Positions 54,804 through 63,953 of a stretch of DNA of 64,000 bases are shown here, in pieces. The DNA lies in contig NZ_SUMD01000007.1 of assembly GCF_005049235.1 (NCBI RefSeq), positions 230,602-294,601 on the forward strand, given 5' to 3'. Source of the stretch: Rhodococcus oryzae. Lineage in GTDB: Bacteria; Actinomycetota; Actinomycetes; Mycobacteriales; Mycobacteriaceae. The translations under genes and the position numbers were made by a program. Position 1 is the stretch's first letter. The number at the start of each line of letters is the position of its first letter. Under the pieces are notes generated by a model. That model was not told where the DNA came from and did not search any database. It was given only the letters and a program-made list of their open reading frames with translations.

Positions 54804-55843
54804 CACTGCTCCTTCACGGGACGCCACGCGTACAGCGTCCAGGGCTGTTGTCCGGTCTCGTCGTCGCCCGGCAGGTCGAGGAACTCCACCTGCACCGGCA
54901 TCCCGATCGTGACCTCGCTCGGATCGACGCCGCGCAGCTCGCCGAGCATCCGCACGCCCTCCGCGAGTTCCACGAGTGCGACGACGAACGGCAGCGAACG
55001 CCCCGGGACCTTCGGCGCGTGGTGCACGACGTAGCTGAAGACGGTGCCGAGCCCGGAGGCCACGACGTAGTCCGTCCGCTCCGACTTGTCCTTCCAGATC
55101 GCAGGCACCGGCGGGTGCTGCAGCGAACCGTCCTGGCGCTGCTGGAGACGCAGCTCGTGCGACGCGACGCCCTCCCAGAAGAACTCGGTGTCGCGCGACT
55201 GCGAGGGACGCAGCATCCGGGTCGGGTCGAGATCGTCGAGCGACTCGCCCAGGCTCGACGACGCGACTCCCGCGGGAGCGGGCGCCTCCTTGGCCGGGGG
55301 TGCGAACTTCAGGATCCGGAAGAGCATCTCGGCGACGACCTCGTCGCCCACCTTCCAGAAGTTCCGGGTGGTGAAGAACCAGCCCTCGCCCAGACCCGTC
55401 TTCTTCGGGCCCACAACGTCTTCGAGGACCGACTCGATGGTCACCTCTTCGCCCGGGCGGACATAGCGGTGGTACGTCTGATCGCAGTTCGTCGCGACCA
55501 CCGACGTGTACCCGGCCTCGTCGAGGATCTCCGTCATCCGGCCGAGCGGATCGTCCTCCTCGCGTACGGCACCCAGACCGCGCATCGTCCAGACCTGCGC
55601 CATGGCGGGCGGGGCGACGATGCCGCCGTGGCCCGCCGCGACAGCGGCATCCTCGTCGACGTAGATGGGGTTCTCGTCGCCGATCGCCTCGACCCAGTTG
55701 CGGATCATCGGCATGTTGATCGGGTCGCGGCCTGCGCGGGCCTTGCTGGCGCCGCCGGCCCGTACCCGCTCGGCCGCCGCGAGGATCGATGCTTCCTTGT
55801 CGCTCGTCGAACCGTCGCTCACTGAAACCTCCGTCGCGGTCAT
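54803..55843 (-). CDS. chsH2: ChsH2, MaoC-like/DUF35 subunit of the side-chain hydratase-aldolase
   Basis: 346-aa two-domain protein (Rv3542c-like): an N-terminal hot-dog domain (about 20-190, with IGDENPIYVDEDAA and GGIVAPPAMAQ) and a C-terminal OB-fold DUF35 domain (about 215-340) that binds Ltp2. The hydratase and retro-aldolase are thereby joined in one complex. It is somewhat longer at the N-terminus than the M. tuberculosis protein. ATG at 55843 overlaps the fadE29 stop (ATGA). Confidence 0.93.
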   Translation of the reverse strand: MTATEVSVSDGSTSDKEASILAAAERVRAGGASKARAGRDPINMPMIRNWVEAIGDENPIYVDEDAAVAAGHGGIVAPPAMAQVWTMRGLGAVREEDDPLGRMTEILDEAGYTSVVATNCDQTYHRYVRPGEEVTIESVLEDVVGPKKTGLGEGWFFTTRNFWKVGDEVVAEMLFRILKFAPPAKEAPAPAGVASSSLGESLDDLDPTRMLRPSQSRDTEFFWEGVASHELRLQQRQDGSLQHPPVPAIWKDKSERTDYVVASGLGTVFSYVVHHAPKVPGRSLPFVVALVELAEGVRMLGELRGVDPSEVTIGMPVQVEFLDLPGDDETGQQPWTLYAWRPVKEQ

Positions 55844-56988
55844 CGGGGCACCTTCGGCAGGCCGAGGCCGGCCATCGCGATGAGCTCGCGCATGACCTCG
55901 TTGACGCCGCCGCCGAAGGTGATCACCACGTTCCGCTTGACCTGCACGTCGAGCCAGCGCATCAGCTTCGCGGTCTCCGGGTCACCGGGGTCGCCGTGCG
56001 CGCCGATGATCTCGTCCGCGATCCGGCCGACGCGCTGGATGCGCTCGGTGGCAAAGACCTTCGTCGCCGACGCGTCCGCGATGTCCACGTCGCCGGTCGC
56101 CGCAGCCACCTGCCAGTTGAGGAGTTCGTTGAGCCGGTAGGTCGCGTGGATCTCGCCGAGGCCGCGCTGCACGTCGGGTTCGGAGAGCAGATCCCGCTTG
56201 GCCGCCCACTCGTGCACCTTCTCGTACAGGCCCGCGACGCGGCCGGCCGGTCCGAGCATGACGCGCTCGTGGTTCAGCTGGGTGGTGATCAGGCGCCAGC
56301 CCTTGTTCTCCTCCCCGACCAGCATGCTCGCGGGCACGCGGACGTCGGAGTAGTAGGTGGCGTTGACGTGGTGTGCGCCGTCGGCGGTGATGATCGGGGT
56401 CCACGTGAAACCGGGATCCTTGGTGTCCACGATCAGGATCGAGATGCCGCGGTGGCGCGAGTCCGCGTCGCCGGTGCGCACGGCGAGCCAGATGTAGTCG
56501 GCGTCGTGGCCACCGGTGGTGAAGATCTTCTGGCCGTTGACGATGTACTCATCGCCGACGCGCACCGCCGTGGTGCGCAGCGCGGCCAGGTCGGTGCCCG
56601 CCTCCGGCTCGGAGTAGCCGATCGCGAAGTGCACCTCGCCCGCGAGGATCGAGGGCAGGAACTTGCGCTTCTGCTCCTCGGTTCCGTAGGTCTGCAGCGT
56701 CGGGCCGACGGTCTGCAGGGTGACCGAAGGCAGCGGAACATCCGCCCGCACAGCCTCGTTGACGAAGATCTGCTGTTCGATCTCGCCGAAGCCACGGCCG
56801 CCGAACTCCACCGGCCAGCCGACGCCGAGCCAGCCGTCCTTGCCCATCCGGCGAATGACCTCACGGTAGGTGGGGCCGTGCCGCTCGGTGAGCATGATCT
56901 CGGCCTCCTCCGGAGAGATCAGGCCTGCGAAGTAACGGCGAAGTTCCGCCTGCAGCTCACGCTGTTCGGGTGTCAGATCGATGAACAC
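55840..56988 (-). CDS. fadE29: FadE29 (ChsE2), subunit of the side-chain acyl-CoA dehydrogenase
   Basis: 382-aa acyl-CoA dehydrogenase subunit near-identical in blocks to Rv3543c: MFIDLTPEQREL, HFAIGYSEPEAGTDLAALRTTAVR and VITFGGGVNEVMRELIA. With FadE28 it forms the alpha2beta2 enzyme that oxidises the three-carbon side chain CoA. ATG at 56988 lies 16 bases inside fadE28. Confidence 0.95.
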   Translation of the reverse strand: MFIDLTPEQRELQAELRRYFAGLISPEEAEIMLTERHGPTYREVIRRMGKDGWLGVGWPVEFGGRGFGEIEQQIFVNEAVRADVPLPSVTLQTVGPTLQTYGTEEQKRKFLPSILAGEVHFAIGYSEPEAGTDLAALRTTAVRVGDEYIVNGQKIFTTGGHDADYIWLAVRTGDADSRHRGISILIVDTKDPGFTWTPIITADGAHHVNATYYSDVRVPASMLVGEENKGWRLITTQLNHERVMLGPAGRVAGLYEKVHEWAAKRDLLSEPDVQRGLGEIHATYRLNELLNWQVAAATGDVDIADASATKVFATERIQRVGRIADEIIGAHGDPGDPETAKLMRWLDVQVKRNVVITFGGGVNEVMRELIAMAGLGLPKVPR

Positions 56989-58037
56989 CGGGCCCCCACG
57001 AGGTCGAGTCGAGATGAGGCGCCGCCGACGAGGCGGGCCAGGTCTTTGGCAATGGAGAAGTAGCGGTGCATCGGGTAGGTCACGTCCACACCCAACCCGC
57101 CGTGCAGGTGGTGCAGGGTGCGCATCGCGGCGGGCACCTCTGCCGCGATCCAGTAGGCCAGCACCTCGAGGTCGTCATCCGACTCGAGGCCCTCGGCCAC
57201 CCGCCAGCCCGACGCCAGCGCCGAGACGTGCAGGGTCCGCGAGGTGACGTAGACGTCGGCGATCTGCTGGGCCACGGCCTGGAAGGTCGCCAGCGGCTTG
57301 CCGAACTGCTCGCGGGTGCGCAGGTGCTCGGCGGTCAGCGTGGTGGCGCCTGCGAGCAGTCCGTCGGTGTAGGCACCGATGCTCGCGAGCGCGATCCGGT
57401 ACAGGGTGGCGTTGTCGCCGCCCAGCACCTCCGCGGAGGGGACCCGGACCCCGTCGAGCCGCACCGAGAACTCAGGGCTGCCCGAGGACGAGGAGATCTT
57501 GGCCAGCGTGACGCCGGGGGCGTCGGGCGCGACGAGCACGACGCCCGCGTCCGTCGGCACCAGGATCCGATAGGCGAGGTCGGCGAACGGAACGGCGACC
57601 TTCAGGCCGTTGACGACGACACCGTCACCGTCCGCGACCGCGGTGGTCGACGGCGACGTCGGAAACGCCGCGCCCGGCTCGTTCAGAGCCGCGGTGAGGA
57701 CCCGTCCGGTCGCCACCTCGGCGAGGATCGCGTCCTGCTGTTCCTGCGTCCCCAGTGCGAGCACCGGGAGCAGGCCGAAGCCGAGGGTGGCCAGCGCCGG
57801 CACCGGCGCGGCACCGCGGCCGGTCTCGGTGAGCAGCGGCAGCACCTCGGGCAGGCCGAGCCCGGCGCCGCCGAGCCGCTCGGGCACCGCGAGCGAGAGC
57901 AGGTCGGCCTTCGCCATCGCCTCCCACAACGCCGGGTTGAAGCCGCTGGTATCGGCGGGATCGGAGACCTCGCGGGCCAACAGCCCCACGACGATCTCCG
58001 CCACCGTTTCTTGTGTCTGATCCAGAGAGAAATCCAC
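56973..58037 (-). CDS. fadE28: FadE28 (ChsE1), subunit of the side-chain acyl-CoA dehydrogenase
   Basis: 354-aa acyl-CoA dehydrogenase-fold subunit (Rv3544c-like). REQFGKPLATFQAVAQQIADVYV near residue 230 and LHHLHGGLGVDVTYPMHRYF near 308. GTG at 58037 is preferred to a TTG at 58046. First gene of the five-gene fadE28-fadE29-chsH2-chsH1-ltp2 operon; the perfect KstR box at 58061 is just upstream. Confidence 0.93.
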   Translation of the reverse strand: MDFSLDQTQETVAEIVVGLLAREVSDPADTSGFNPALWEAMAKADLLSLAVPERLGGAGLGLPEVLPLLTETGRGAAPVPALATLGFGLLPVLALGTQEQQDAILAEVATGRVLTAALNEPGAAFPTSPSTTAVADGDGVVVNGLKVAVPFADLAYRILVPTDAGVVLVAPDAPGVTLAKISSSSGSPEFSVRLDGVRVPSAEVLGGDNATLYRIALASIGAYTDGLLAGATTLTAEHLRTREQFGKPLATFQAVAQQIADVYVTSRTLHVSALASGWRVAEGLESDDDLEVLAYWIAAEVPAAMRTLHHLHGGLGVDVTYPMHRYFSIAKDLARLVGGASSRLDLVGARCSSI

Positions 58038-58060
58038 GCTGAACAATCCCGCCTACGAGT

Positions 58061-58074
58061 TAGAACCTGTTCTA
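58061..58074. promoter_or_regulatory. KstR operator upstream of fadE28
   Basis: TAGAACCTGTTCTA, a perfect KstR palindrome (TnnAACnnGTTnnA), 23 bases before the fadE28 start. Confidence 0.93.
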
Positions 58075-58163
58075 GTTGTATCAGCTCCCCGGCACGGGGA
58101 CAACGGTTCGGGCCCGGCACGGGAGCAACGCTGCGCCCCCGTGCCGGACACTTCCTGCCGCAG

Positions 58164-60314
58164 CTAGTCCCGCGGCAGCCCGAGGATCCGTTCCGCGGCC
58201 ACCGTCAGCAGGATCTGCTCGGTGCCGCCGGCGATCGAGAGGCACCTGGTGTTCAGGAACTCCCGGGACAGCGGGCCCTCGACGGCACCGCCCGGCCCGG
58301 ACAGCTCCAGCGCGAACTCCGCGACCGCCTGGCGGTGCCGGACACCGACCAGCTTGCGCACGCTCGACTCGGGCCCGGGGTCCTGTCCGTCGAGCTGACG
58401 CAGGGTGGTGCGGTGCTCGAGCAGCGAGCCGACCATGGCCTCGCCGATCAGGAATCCGACCCGGTCCTCGGTGACGGCGTTCGGGCCGCCGCGCTCGGCC
58501 AGCTCGAGCAGCTCTTCCATCGCCTTGCCCAGCGAGGAGCCGCCGCTCATCGCGACGCGCTCGTTGGCCAGCGTGGTGCGGGCCAGCTTCCACCCGCCGT
58601 TGACCTGCCCGACCACGCCGTCGTCGGGCACGAACACGTTCTCGAAGAACACCTCGTTGAACAGTTCGTCGCCGGTGATCTCGCGCAGCGGCGAGACCCG
58701 GATCCCCGCGGTACGCATGTCCACCACGAAGTAGGTGATGCCCTTGTGCTTGGGCACGTCCTTGTCGGTGCGCGCCAGGCAGATGCCCCAATCCGCCTCG
58801 CGGGCCAGGGAATTCCACACCTTCTGACCATTGAGGACCCAGCCCCCGTCGACCTTCTCGGCGGTCATGCGCAGTGCCGCCAGGTCGGAGCCCGCACCCG
58901 GCTCGGAGAACAGCTGGCACCAGATCAGATCCCCGCGCAGCGTGGGCATCGCGAACCGCTCGATCTGCTCCGCGGTGCCGTGCTCGAGGATGGTCGGCAC
59001 CGCCCACCACCCGATGACCAGGTTCGGCGTCTCCAGCCCGGCGCGCACCAGCTCCTCGCCGATCAGGATCTGCTCGGCCGCCTTCGCGGACTTCCCGTAC
59101 GGCGCAGGCCAGTGCGGAGCCAGGTAGCCGGACTCGGCGAACGTGGCGCGACGCTCCTCCTCTGGCAACGCGACGATCGCCTCGATCTCGGCGCGCACCT
59201 CGGGGCGCGAGGCCTCGAGATCACCCAGATCGACGGTCAGGTGCCGGCGCTCGCCCGCCTGGGTGAGTTCCGCCACCCGGGCCCGCCAGTACGCGCCGCC
59301 GCCGAGCAGCTGCCGCAGCGAGAGGACCCGTCGCAGGTAGAAGTGCGCGTCGTGCTCCCAGGTGAAGCCGATGCCGCCGAGCACCTGGATGCAGTCCTTG
59401 GCGGTGTCCACGGCCGCGTCGAGGGCGACAGACGCGGCGACCGCGGCCGCGATGGGCAGTTCAGCGTCCGATTCCGCCGCGACCGCGGCATCCCAGGCCA
59501 CGGCCCGGGTCTGCTCCACGCGGCAGAGCATCTCGGCACACAGGTGCTTGATGGCCTGGAACGAGCCGATCGGCTTGCCGAACTGCTCGCGGATCTTCGC
59601 GTACTCGACGGCGGTCCGCAGGCACCAGCCCGCCACACCCGCCGCCTCCGCGGCGACCAGCGTCGCGGCCAGATCCCTGACCAGTCCGGGACGAAGCCCG
59701 ACGACGATCCGGTCCGCGCTCACCCGGACACCCGCACAGGACACCCGGCCCAGCGGGGTGCTCACATCGACGTTCTCCAACGCCTCGACGGTCAGTCCGT
59801 CGGCCTCGGCGTCGACGAGGCACCACACGGTGTCGTCGCCGCGCGAGGCCGCGAGCAGCACGCCGACACCGGGCGCGCCGCCGAGCGCGAGCCCGGCCTC
59901 ACCGCTGAGGACAAGGCCGCCGTCACCGTCGGTCTCGGCCGTCACGACGCCGTCGACCACGACGCCGATCGGCAGGTTGCCCTCGGCCAGTTCGGGACCC
60001 CACTGCTTGGCCGCGGCCTCGCCGCTGCGGCCGACGACCAGCGCCGCGAGCGCGGTCGAGAGCACCGGACCCGCGGCCAGCGCCGCGGCCGCCTGCTCGA
60101 GCATCACCGCGAGGTCGACGATCTCGCCGTCGGCACCGCCGACCTCCTCGGCCTGCGCGACCGAGAACAGGCCGAGGTCCGAGATGGCGGACCAGTGCGA
60201 CCGCCACGAATCGGCCGGCCCCTGCCGTAGCGTCTCGATCGGGTTCGTCGCGCGAGCCCAGGCCTGAATCGATTCCTGGACGGCACGCTGCTCGTCTGTC
60301 GTGGCGATTGTCAC
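58164..60314 (-). CDS. fadE34: FadE34 (ChsE3), fused double-domain acyl-CoA dehydrogenase
   Basis: 716-aa protein made of two acyl-CoA dehydrogenase units: residues 1-340 (FadE28-like; REQFGKPIGSFQAIKHL, VLGGIGFTWEHDAHFYLRR) and 345-716 (FadE29-like; WCQLFSEPGAGSDLAALRM, NGQKVWNSLA, ending AAERILGLPRD). The length agrees with M. tuberculosis FadE34 (Rv3573c), which acts on steroid side-chain CoA esters. The start is uncertain: GTG at 60314 or TTG at 60329. Divergent from kstR with a shared KstR box. Confidence 0.92.
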   Translation of the reverse strand: MTIATTDEQRAVQESIQAWARATNPIETLRQGPADSWRSHWSAISDLGLFSVAQAEEVGGADGEIVDLAVMLEQAAAALAAGPVLSTALAALVVGRSGEAAAKQWGPELAEGNLPIGVVVDGVVTAETDGDGGLVLSGEAGLALGGAPGVGVLLAASRGDDTVWCLVDAEADGLTVEALENVDVSTPLGRVSCAGVRVSADRIVVGLRPGLVRDLAATLVAAEAAGVAGWCLRTAVEYAKIREQFGKPIGSFQAIKHLCAEMLCRVEQTRAVAWDAAVAAESDAELPIAAAVAASVALDAAVDTAKDCIQVLGGIGFTWEHDAHFYLRRVLSLRQLLGGGAYWRARVAELTQAGERRHLTVDLGDLEASRPEVRAEIEAIVALPEEERRATFAESGYLAPHWPAPYGKSAKAAEQILIGEELVRAGLETPNLVIGWWAVPTILEHGTAEQIERFAMPTLRGDLIWCQLFSEPGAGSDLAALRMTAEKVDGGWVLNGQKVWNSLAREADWGICLARTDKDVPKHKGITYFVVDMRTAGIRVSPLREITGDELFNEVFFENVFVPDDGVVGQVNGGWKLARTTLANERVAMSGGSSLGKAMEELLELAERGGPNAVTEDRVGFLIGEAMVGSLLEHRTTLRQLDGQDPGPESSVRKLVGVRHRQAVAEFALELSGPGGAVEGPLSREFLNTRCLSIAGGTEQILLTVAAERILGLPRD

Positions 60315-60350
60315 AAGGGAGGCCAACCTTTCATTACTGACAAATTTGTC

Positions 60351-60364
60351 TAGAACGTGTTCTA
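60351..60364. promoter_or_regulatory. KstR operator between fadE34 and kstR
   Basis: TAGAACGTGTTCTA is a perfect KstR palindrome, 37 bases before the fadE34 start and 80 bases before the kstR ATG, allowing autoregulation. Confidence 0.95.
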
Positions 60365-60443
60365 ATATGTGGGCTGGGCAAGAGTCAAGACCTGGCACGA
60401 ACTGCACGAACTCAACTACTCGCCGATATCAAGGAATCTGTGG

Positions 60444-61106
60444 ATGACCTCCTCATCTCGAACCCGTTCCGCGGCTAAGACCGCCTCCACCAACGGGGCC
60501 GTCTCGACGCTGACCGACGAGGACCTCAGTTCCAACGCGCAGCGCGAGCGTCGCAAGCGGATCCTCGATGCCACACTGGCTCTCGCCTCCAAGGGCGGGT
60601 ACGAGGCCGTGCAGATGCGCGCAGTCGCCGAGCGTGCCGATGTCGCGGTGGGAACCCTGTACCGGTACTTCCCGTCGAAGGTCCACCTCCTGGTGTCCTC
60701 GCTCGCCCGCGAGTTCGAGAAGATCGACTCCCGCAAGAAGTTGCCGCCCGGCGACACCCCGATCGAGCGCATGCACCTGATCCTCGGCCAGATCACCCGG
60801 GCGATGCAGCGCGATCCGCTGCTCACCGAGGCCATGACCCGCGCCTTCATGTTCGCCGACGCCTCCGCGGCCGCCGAGGTCGATCAGGTCGGCAAGCTGA
60901 TGGACTCGCTGTTCGCCCGCGCGATGAGCGACGGCGAACCGAGCGAGGAGCAGCTGGCGATCGCCCGCGTCATCTCCGATGTGTGGCTCTCGAACCTCGT
61001 CGCATGGCTCACCCGTCGCTCCTCCGCGACGGACGTCGCCAAGCGCCTGGAACTGACCGTCGAACTCCTTCTCGGCGGCGGTTACAAGGATCCGGGCGTC
61101 GCGTAA
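60444..61106 (+). CDS. kstR: KstR, TetR-type repressor of cholesterol catabolism
   Basis: 220-aa TetR regulator. From AQRERRKRILDATLALASKGGYEAVQMRAVAERADVAVGTLYRYFPSKVHLLVS in pieces (about residues 31-83) it is almost identical to M. tuberculosis KstR (Rv3574); it carries an extra Ser/Thr/Ala-rich N-terminus of about 20 residues. KstR is released by CoA esters of cholesterol side-chain intermediates. ATG at 60444 follows AAGGA. Divergent from fadE34 as in M. tuberculosis. Confidence 0.96.
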   Translation: MTSSSRTRSAAKTASTNGAVSTLTDEDLSSNAQRERRKRILDATLALASKGGYEAVQMRAVAERADVAVGTLYRYFPSKVHLLVSSLAREFEKIDSRKKLPPGDTPIERMHLILGQITRAMQRDPLLTEAMTRAFMFADASAAAEVDQVGKLMDSLFARAMSDGEPSEEQLAIARVISDVWLSNLVAWLTRRSSATDVAKRLELTVELLLGGGYKDPGVA

Positions 61107-61120
61107 GTAGACTTTGCGCA

Positions 61121-63661
61121 GTGAGTGCGCAAGACCTACCCGTCGAGCTTCGCAGGCGTCTCGTATCAGTCGCGAGAACGCCTCGGCTCCTCGTGGCGTC
61201 GGACTACGACGGCACGATGGCGCCCATCGTCTCCGACCCCGCGAAAGCCTTCCCGCACGCCGAGTCCGTGCGGGCCCTCCGGGCGTTGGCGAGCCTGCCC
61301 GCCACCACATCGGCGGTGATCTCGGGCCGTGCGCTCCGGGACCTGGCGATGCTGTCCCGACTTCCGGTCGAGGTGCAGTTGGTCGGCAGCCACGGCTCCG
61401 AGTTCGATGTCGGCTTCGTGCGCGAGATCGACGACGACGCCAAGCGATTGCTTCGGGAGGTCACCGAGGAGCTGCAGGCCGTCGCCGCCGCGGGCCCGGG
61501 CGTCACCGTCGAGACCAAGCCGGCCAGCGCCGCCCTACACGTGCGCAACGCCGCCCCCGAGATCGCCGAGGCGGCGCTCTCGCGCGTGCGGGGTGGTGCA
61601 GCCACCTGGAACGGCGTACAGGTCACCGAGGGCAAGGCCGTGATCGAACTGGCGGTGATCACCACCGACAAGGGCGAGGCACTCGACATCCTGCGGCACC
61701 GCGAGGGCGCCTCCGCCACCGTGTTCTTCGGCGACGACATCACCGACGAGAAGGCGTTCAGCCGGCTCCAGGGACCGGATCTCGGCGTCAAGGTGGGTCC
61801 CGGCGAATCGCTCGCCGAGTTCCGGGTGTCGAGCACCGAGGACGTCTCCGCCGCGCTGGCGTTCCTGCTCGAGGAGCGGCGAACCTGGCTCCACGGCGAG
61901 AGCGCCACACCGATCGAGCGTCTCAGCATGCTGGCGAACCCCAGGACGGTCGCGCTGCTGACCCCCGACGCCACCCTGACCTGGCTCTGCCATCCGGAGC
62001 CCGATTCCGCCGCGGTGTTCGCGCACCTGCTCGGCGGTGTCGGCGCAGGCCACTTCACGGTGGGCCCCCTGCGGGAGGGGCTGCCGCTCAGCCAGCGGTA
62101 TGTCGACGGCACCATGACCGTCGAGACCCGTTGGGCCAGCCTGCAGGTCACCGACTACCTGCCCCACGACGTCGAGCAGGGCCGCACCGACCTCACCCGC
62201 GTGATCACGGGTCAGGCCAAGGCCGTGGTCACCTTCGCGCCGCGTCCCGAGTTCGGACAGGTGCAGGTGCACCTCGAGCAGGAGGCCGACGGCCTGCGGG
62301 TGTACGGAACCAGCGATCCGCTCGTACTGCGCTCCCCCGGCGTCGAGTGGGAGATCACCAGCGACGGTGTCCAGCAGAGCGCGCGTGCCGTCGTCGATCC
62401 CGCGCAGGGACCGATCGTCCTCGAACTGCGCTGCGGTACCACGGAACTCGGACCGACCTCCATACCGGAGTCGGAGCGCCGGTCGCTGGCCGAGTCGTAT
62501 TGGAGCGACTGGGCCGATGGCCTGACCCTGCCCGCACGCAAGCGCGGGCTGATGAAGCGCTCCGCCCTGACGCTGCGGGGCCTCGTGCACGCCGACTCGG
62601 GATCGATCCTGGCCGCCGCCACCACCTCACTGCCCGAGGAGATCGGTGGCGTCCGCAACTGGGACTACCGCTACTGCTGGCTCCGGGACGCGTCGCTGAC
62701 CGCGTCCGCGCTCGTCTCGCTCGGCTCGCTGGGCGAGGCCGAGGACTTCCTGGAGTGGGTGCACGGGGTGCTCGAGACGCTGCCGGGACCCGAACGCCTG
62801 CATCCGCTGTACACGATCTACGGCGCCAACCTGCCGCCCGAGGCGGTGCTCGACTCCCTGCCCGGTTACTCGGGTTCACGGCCGGTCCGAGTCGGCAACG
62901 CCGCGAACTCGCAGGTGCAGCTCGACGTCTTCGGTCCCATCGTCGACCTGATCTCGCACCTCGCCGAGGCTCGCGAGAAGGCAGGGCTGACCGATGTGCT
63001 CACCGATGCCGATTGGAACCTGGTGCAGGCCATGGTCTCCGCGGTCGAGCGCCGCTGGGACGAACCGGACAACGGCATCTGGGAGATCCGCGGGAACCCG
63101 CGCCACCACGTGTACTCGAAGGTCATGTGCTGGGTCACCGTCGACAGGGCCCTGACCCTGGCCGAGCGTTTCGGCCGGCAGGCCGACCCCGGATGGACCT
63201 CACTGCGGGCCGAGATCGCCGACGAGGTCAAGGATCGCGGTTGGAGCGATCGTGCGCTCTCGTACACCGCCGCATATGACGGCACCGACCTGGACGCGGC
63301 GACGCTGCACATCGGGCTCTCCGGGCTCATCGACCCGACCGATCCGCGGTTCATCGCAACGGTCCGGGCGACCGAGGCGGAGTTGCGTAGCGGCTCGACC
63401 GTCTACCGGTACCACCACGACGACGGCCTGCCCGGCGGCGAGGGTGGATTCCACCTGTGCGCGGCCTGGTTGATCGAGGCCTACCTGCTGATCGGGGAGC
63501 GCTCGGACGCCGAGGCTCTGTTCGCGCAATTGGTCGATGCGGCCGGCCCCACCGGACTGCTCGCCGAGGAGTACGACCCGGTGGCCGAACGATCGCTCGG
63601 AAATCACCCGCAGGCGTACAGCCATCTCGGTCTGCTGCGCTGCGCGCACCTGCTGAGCTGA
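61121..63661 (+). CDS. Trehalose-6-phosphate phosphatase fused to a GH15 glycoside hydrolase
   Basis: 846-aa two-domain enzyme. Residues 1-235 are a HAD phosphatase of the OtsB type: DYDGT (D28, D30), ISGR near 65, FFGDDITDEKAF near 203. Residues 260-846 are a GH15 (glucoamylase/trehalase) domain: NWDYRYCWLRDASLT near 519, and a second acidic centre in LAEEYDP near 808. Together they could turn trehalose-6-phosphate into trehalose and on to glucose. GTG at 61121, 15 bases after kstR, so possibly co-transcribed with it. Confidence 0.9.
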   Translation: MSAQDLPVELRRRLVSVARTPRLLVASDYDGTMAPIVSDPAKAFPHAESVRALRALASLPATTSAVISGRALRDLAMLSRLPVEVQLVGSHGSEFDVGFVREIDDDAKRLLREVTEELQAVAAAGPGVTVETKPASAALHVRNAAPEIAEAALSRVRGGAATWNGVQVTEGKAVIELAVITTDKGEALDILRHREGASATVFFGDDITDEKAFSRLQGPDLGVKVGPGESLAEFRVSSTEDVSAALAFLLEERRTWLHGESATPIERLSMLANPRTVALLTPDATLTWLCHPEPDSAAVFAHLLGGVGAGHFTVGPLREGLPLSQRYVDGTMTVETRWASLQVTDYLPHDVEQGRTDLTRVITGQAKAVVTFAPRPEFGQVQVHLEQEADGLRVYGTSDPLVLRSPGVEWEITSDGVQQSARAVVDPAQGPIVLELRCGTTELGPTSIPESERRSLAESYWSDWADGLTLPARKRGLMKRSALTLRGLVHADSGSILAAATTSLPEEIGGVRNWDYRYCWLRDASLTASALVSLGSLGEAEDFLEWVHGVLETLPGPERLHPLYTIYGANLPPEAVLDSLPGYSGSRPVRVGNAANSQVQLDVFGPIVDLISHLAEAREKAGLTDVLTDADWNLVQAMVSAVERRWDEPDNGIWEIRGNPRHHVYSKVMCWVTVDRALTLAERFGRQADPGWTSLRAEIADEVKDRGWSDRALSYTAAYDGTDLDAATLHIGLSGLIDPTDPRFIATVRATEAELRSGSTVYRYHHDDGLPGGEGGFHLCAAWLIEAYLLIGERSDAEALFAQLVDAAGPTGLLAEEYDPVAERSLGNHPQAYSHLGLLRCAHLLS

Positions 63662-63679
63662 TCCCGCAGTACTGACACA

Positions 63680-63710
63680 CCCGGCCGTCGACTCGACGGC
63701 CGGGTTTTCT
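63680..63710 (+). terminator. Rho-independent terminator after the TPP-GH15 gene
   Basis: CCCGGCCGTCGA/TCGACGGCCGGG stem (63680-63691 and 63693-63704) followed by TTTTCT, 18 bases after the stop. Confidence 0.92.
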
Positions 63711-63862
63711 CGTCGAGTGTGCAGTTGTTGGGGCATCAGCCGAGTAGGGGCGCCGGTAGGTGCACTCTCGGCCGGCCGGGGTGTGGCGTCGAGTGTGCAG
63801 TTGTCGGGGCATCGGCCGAGTAGACAGGTCGGTAGGTGCACTCTCGGCGGGCCGCGGTGGCC
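63711..63862. repeat. Two tandem 76-bp repeats with internal inverted repeat
   Basis: Unit 1 starts at 63711 and unit 2 at 63787, each CGTCGAGTGTGCAGTTGT, then GGGGCATC, GCCGAGTAG, CGGTAGGTGCACTCTCGGC. Within each unit CGAGTGTGCA near the left end pairs with TGCACTCTCG near the right end, allowing a large hairpin. No protein-coding signal seen. Confidence 0.8.
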
Positions 63863-63893
63863 GGCCGGGGGCGTGTGTGTCTTGCCCTGGATA

Positions 63894-63948
63894 TGCGAAA
63901 TGCCTCGCATCGCAGTCTCTTTCGAGGCTGTGATGCGAGGCATTCGCA
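63894..63948 (-). terminator. rRNA operon terminator
   Basis: Stem TGCCTCGCATC (63901-63911) with GATGCGAGGCA (63932-63942), extended outward by TGCGAA/TTCGCA with one bulged A. It lies just beyond the 5S rRNA 3' end on the minus strand. Confidence 0.8.
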
Positions 63949-63953
63949 ATTTA

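Noticed and set aside
57066..60230. Very long open frame on the plus strand opposite fadE28 and fadE34
   Set aside because: It is antisense to well-recognised acyl-CoA dehydrogenases; long mirror frames are expected in DNA of this GC content and the translation is low-complexity Arg/Gly/Ala/Asp-rich without domains.
63711..63862. Possible CRISPR array or tRNA at the tandem repeats
   Set aside because: Only two units, 76 bp long with no separate spacers, and no cas genes; no cloverleaf could be drawn.
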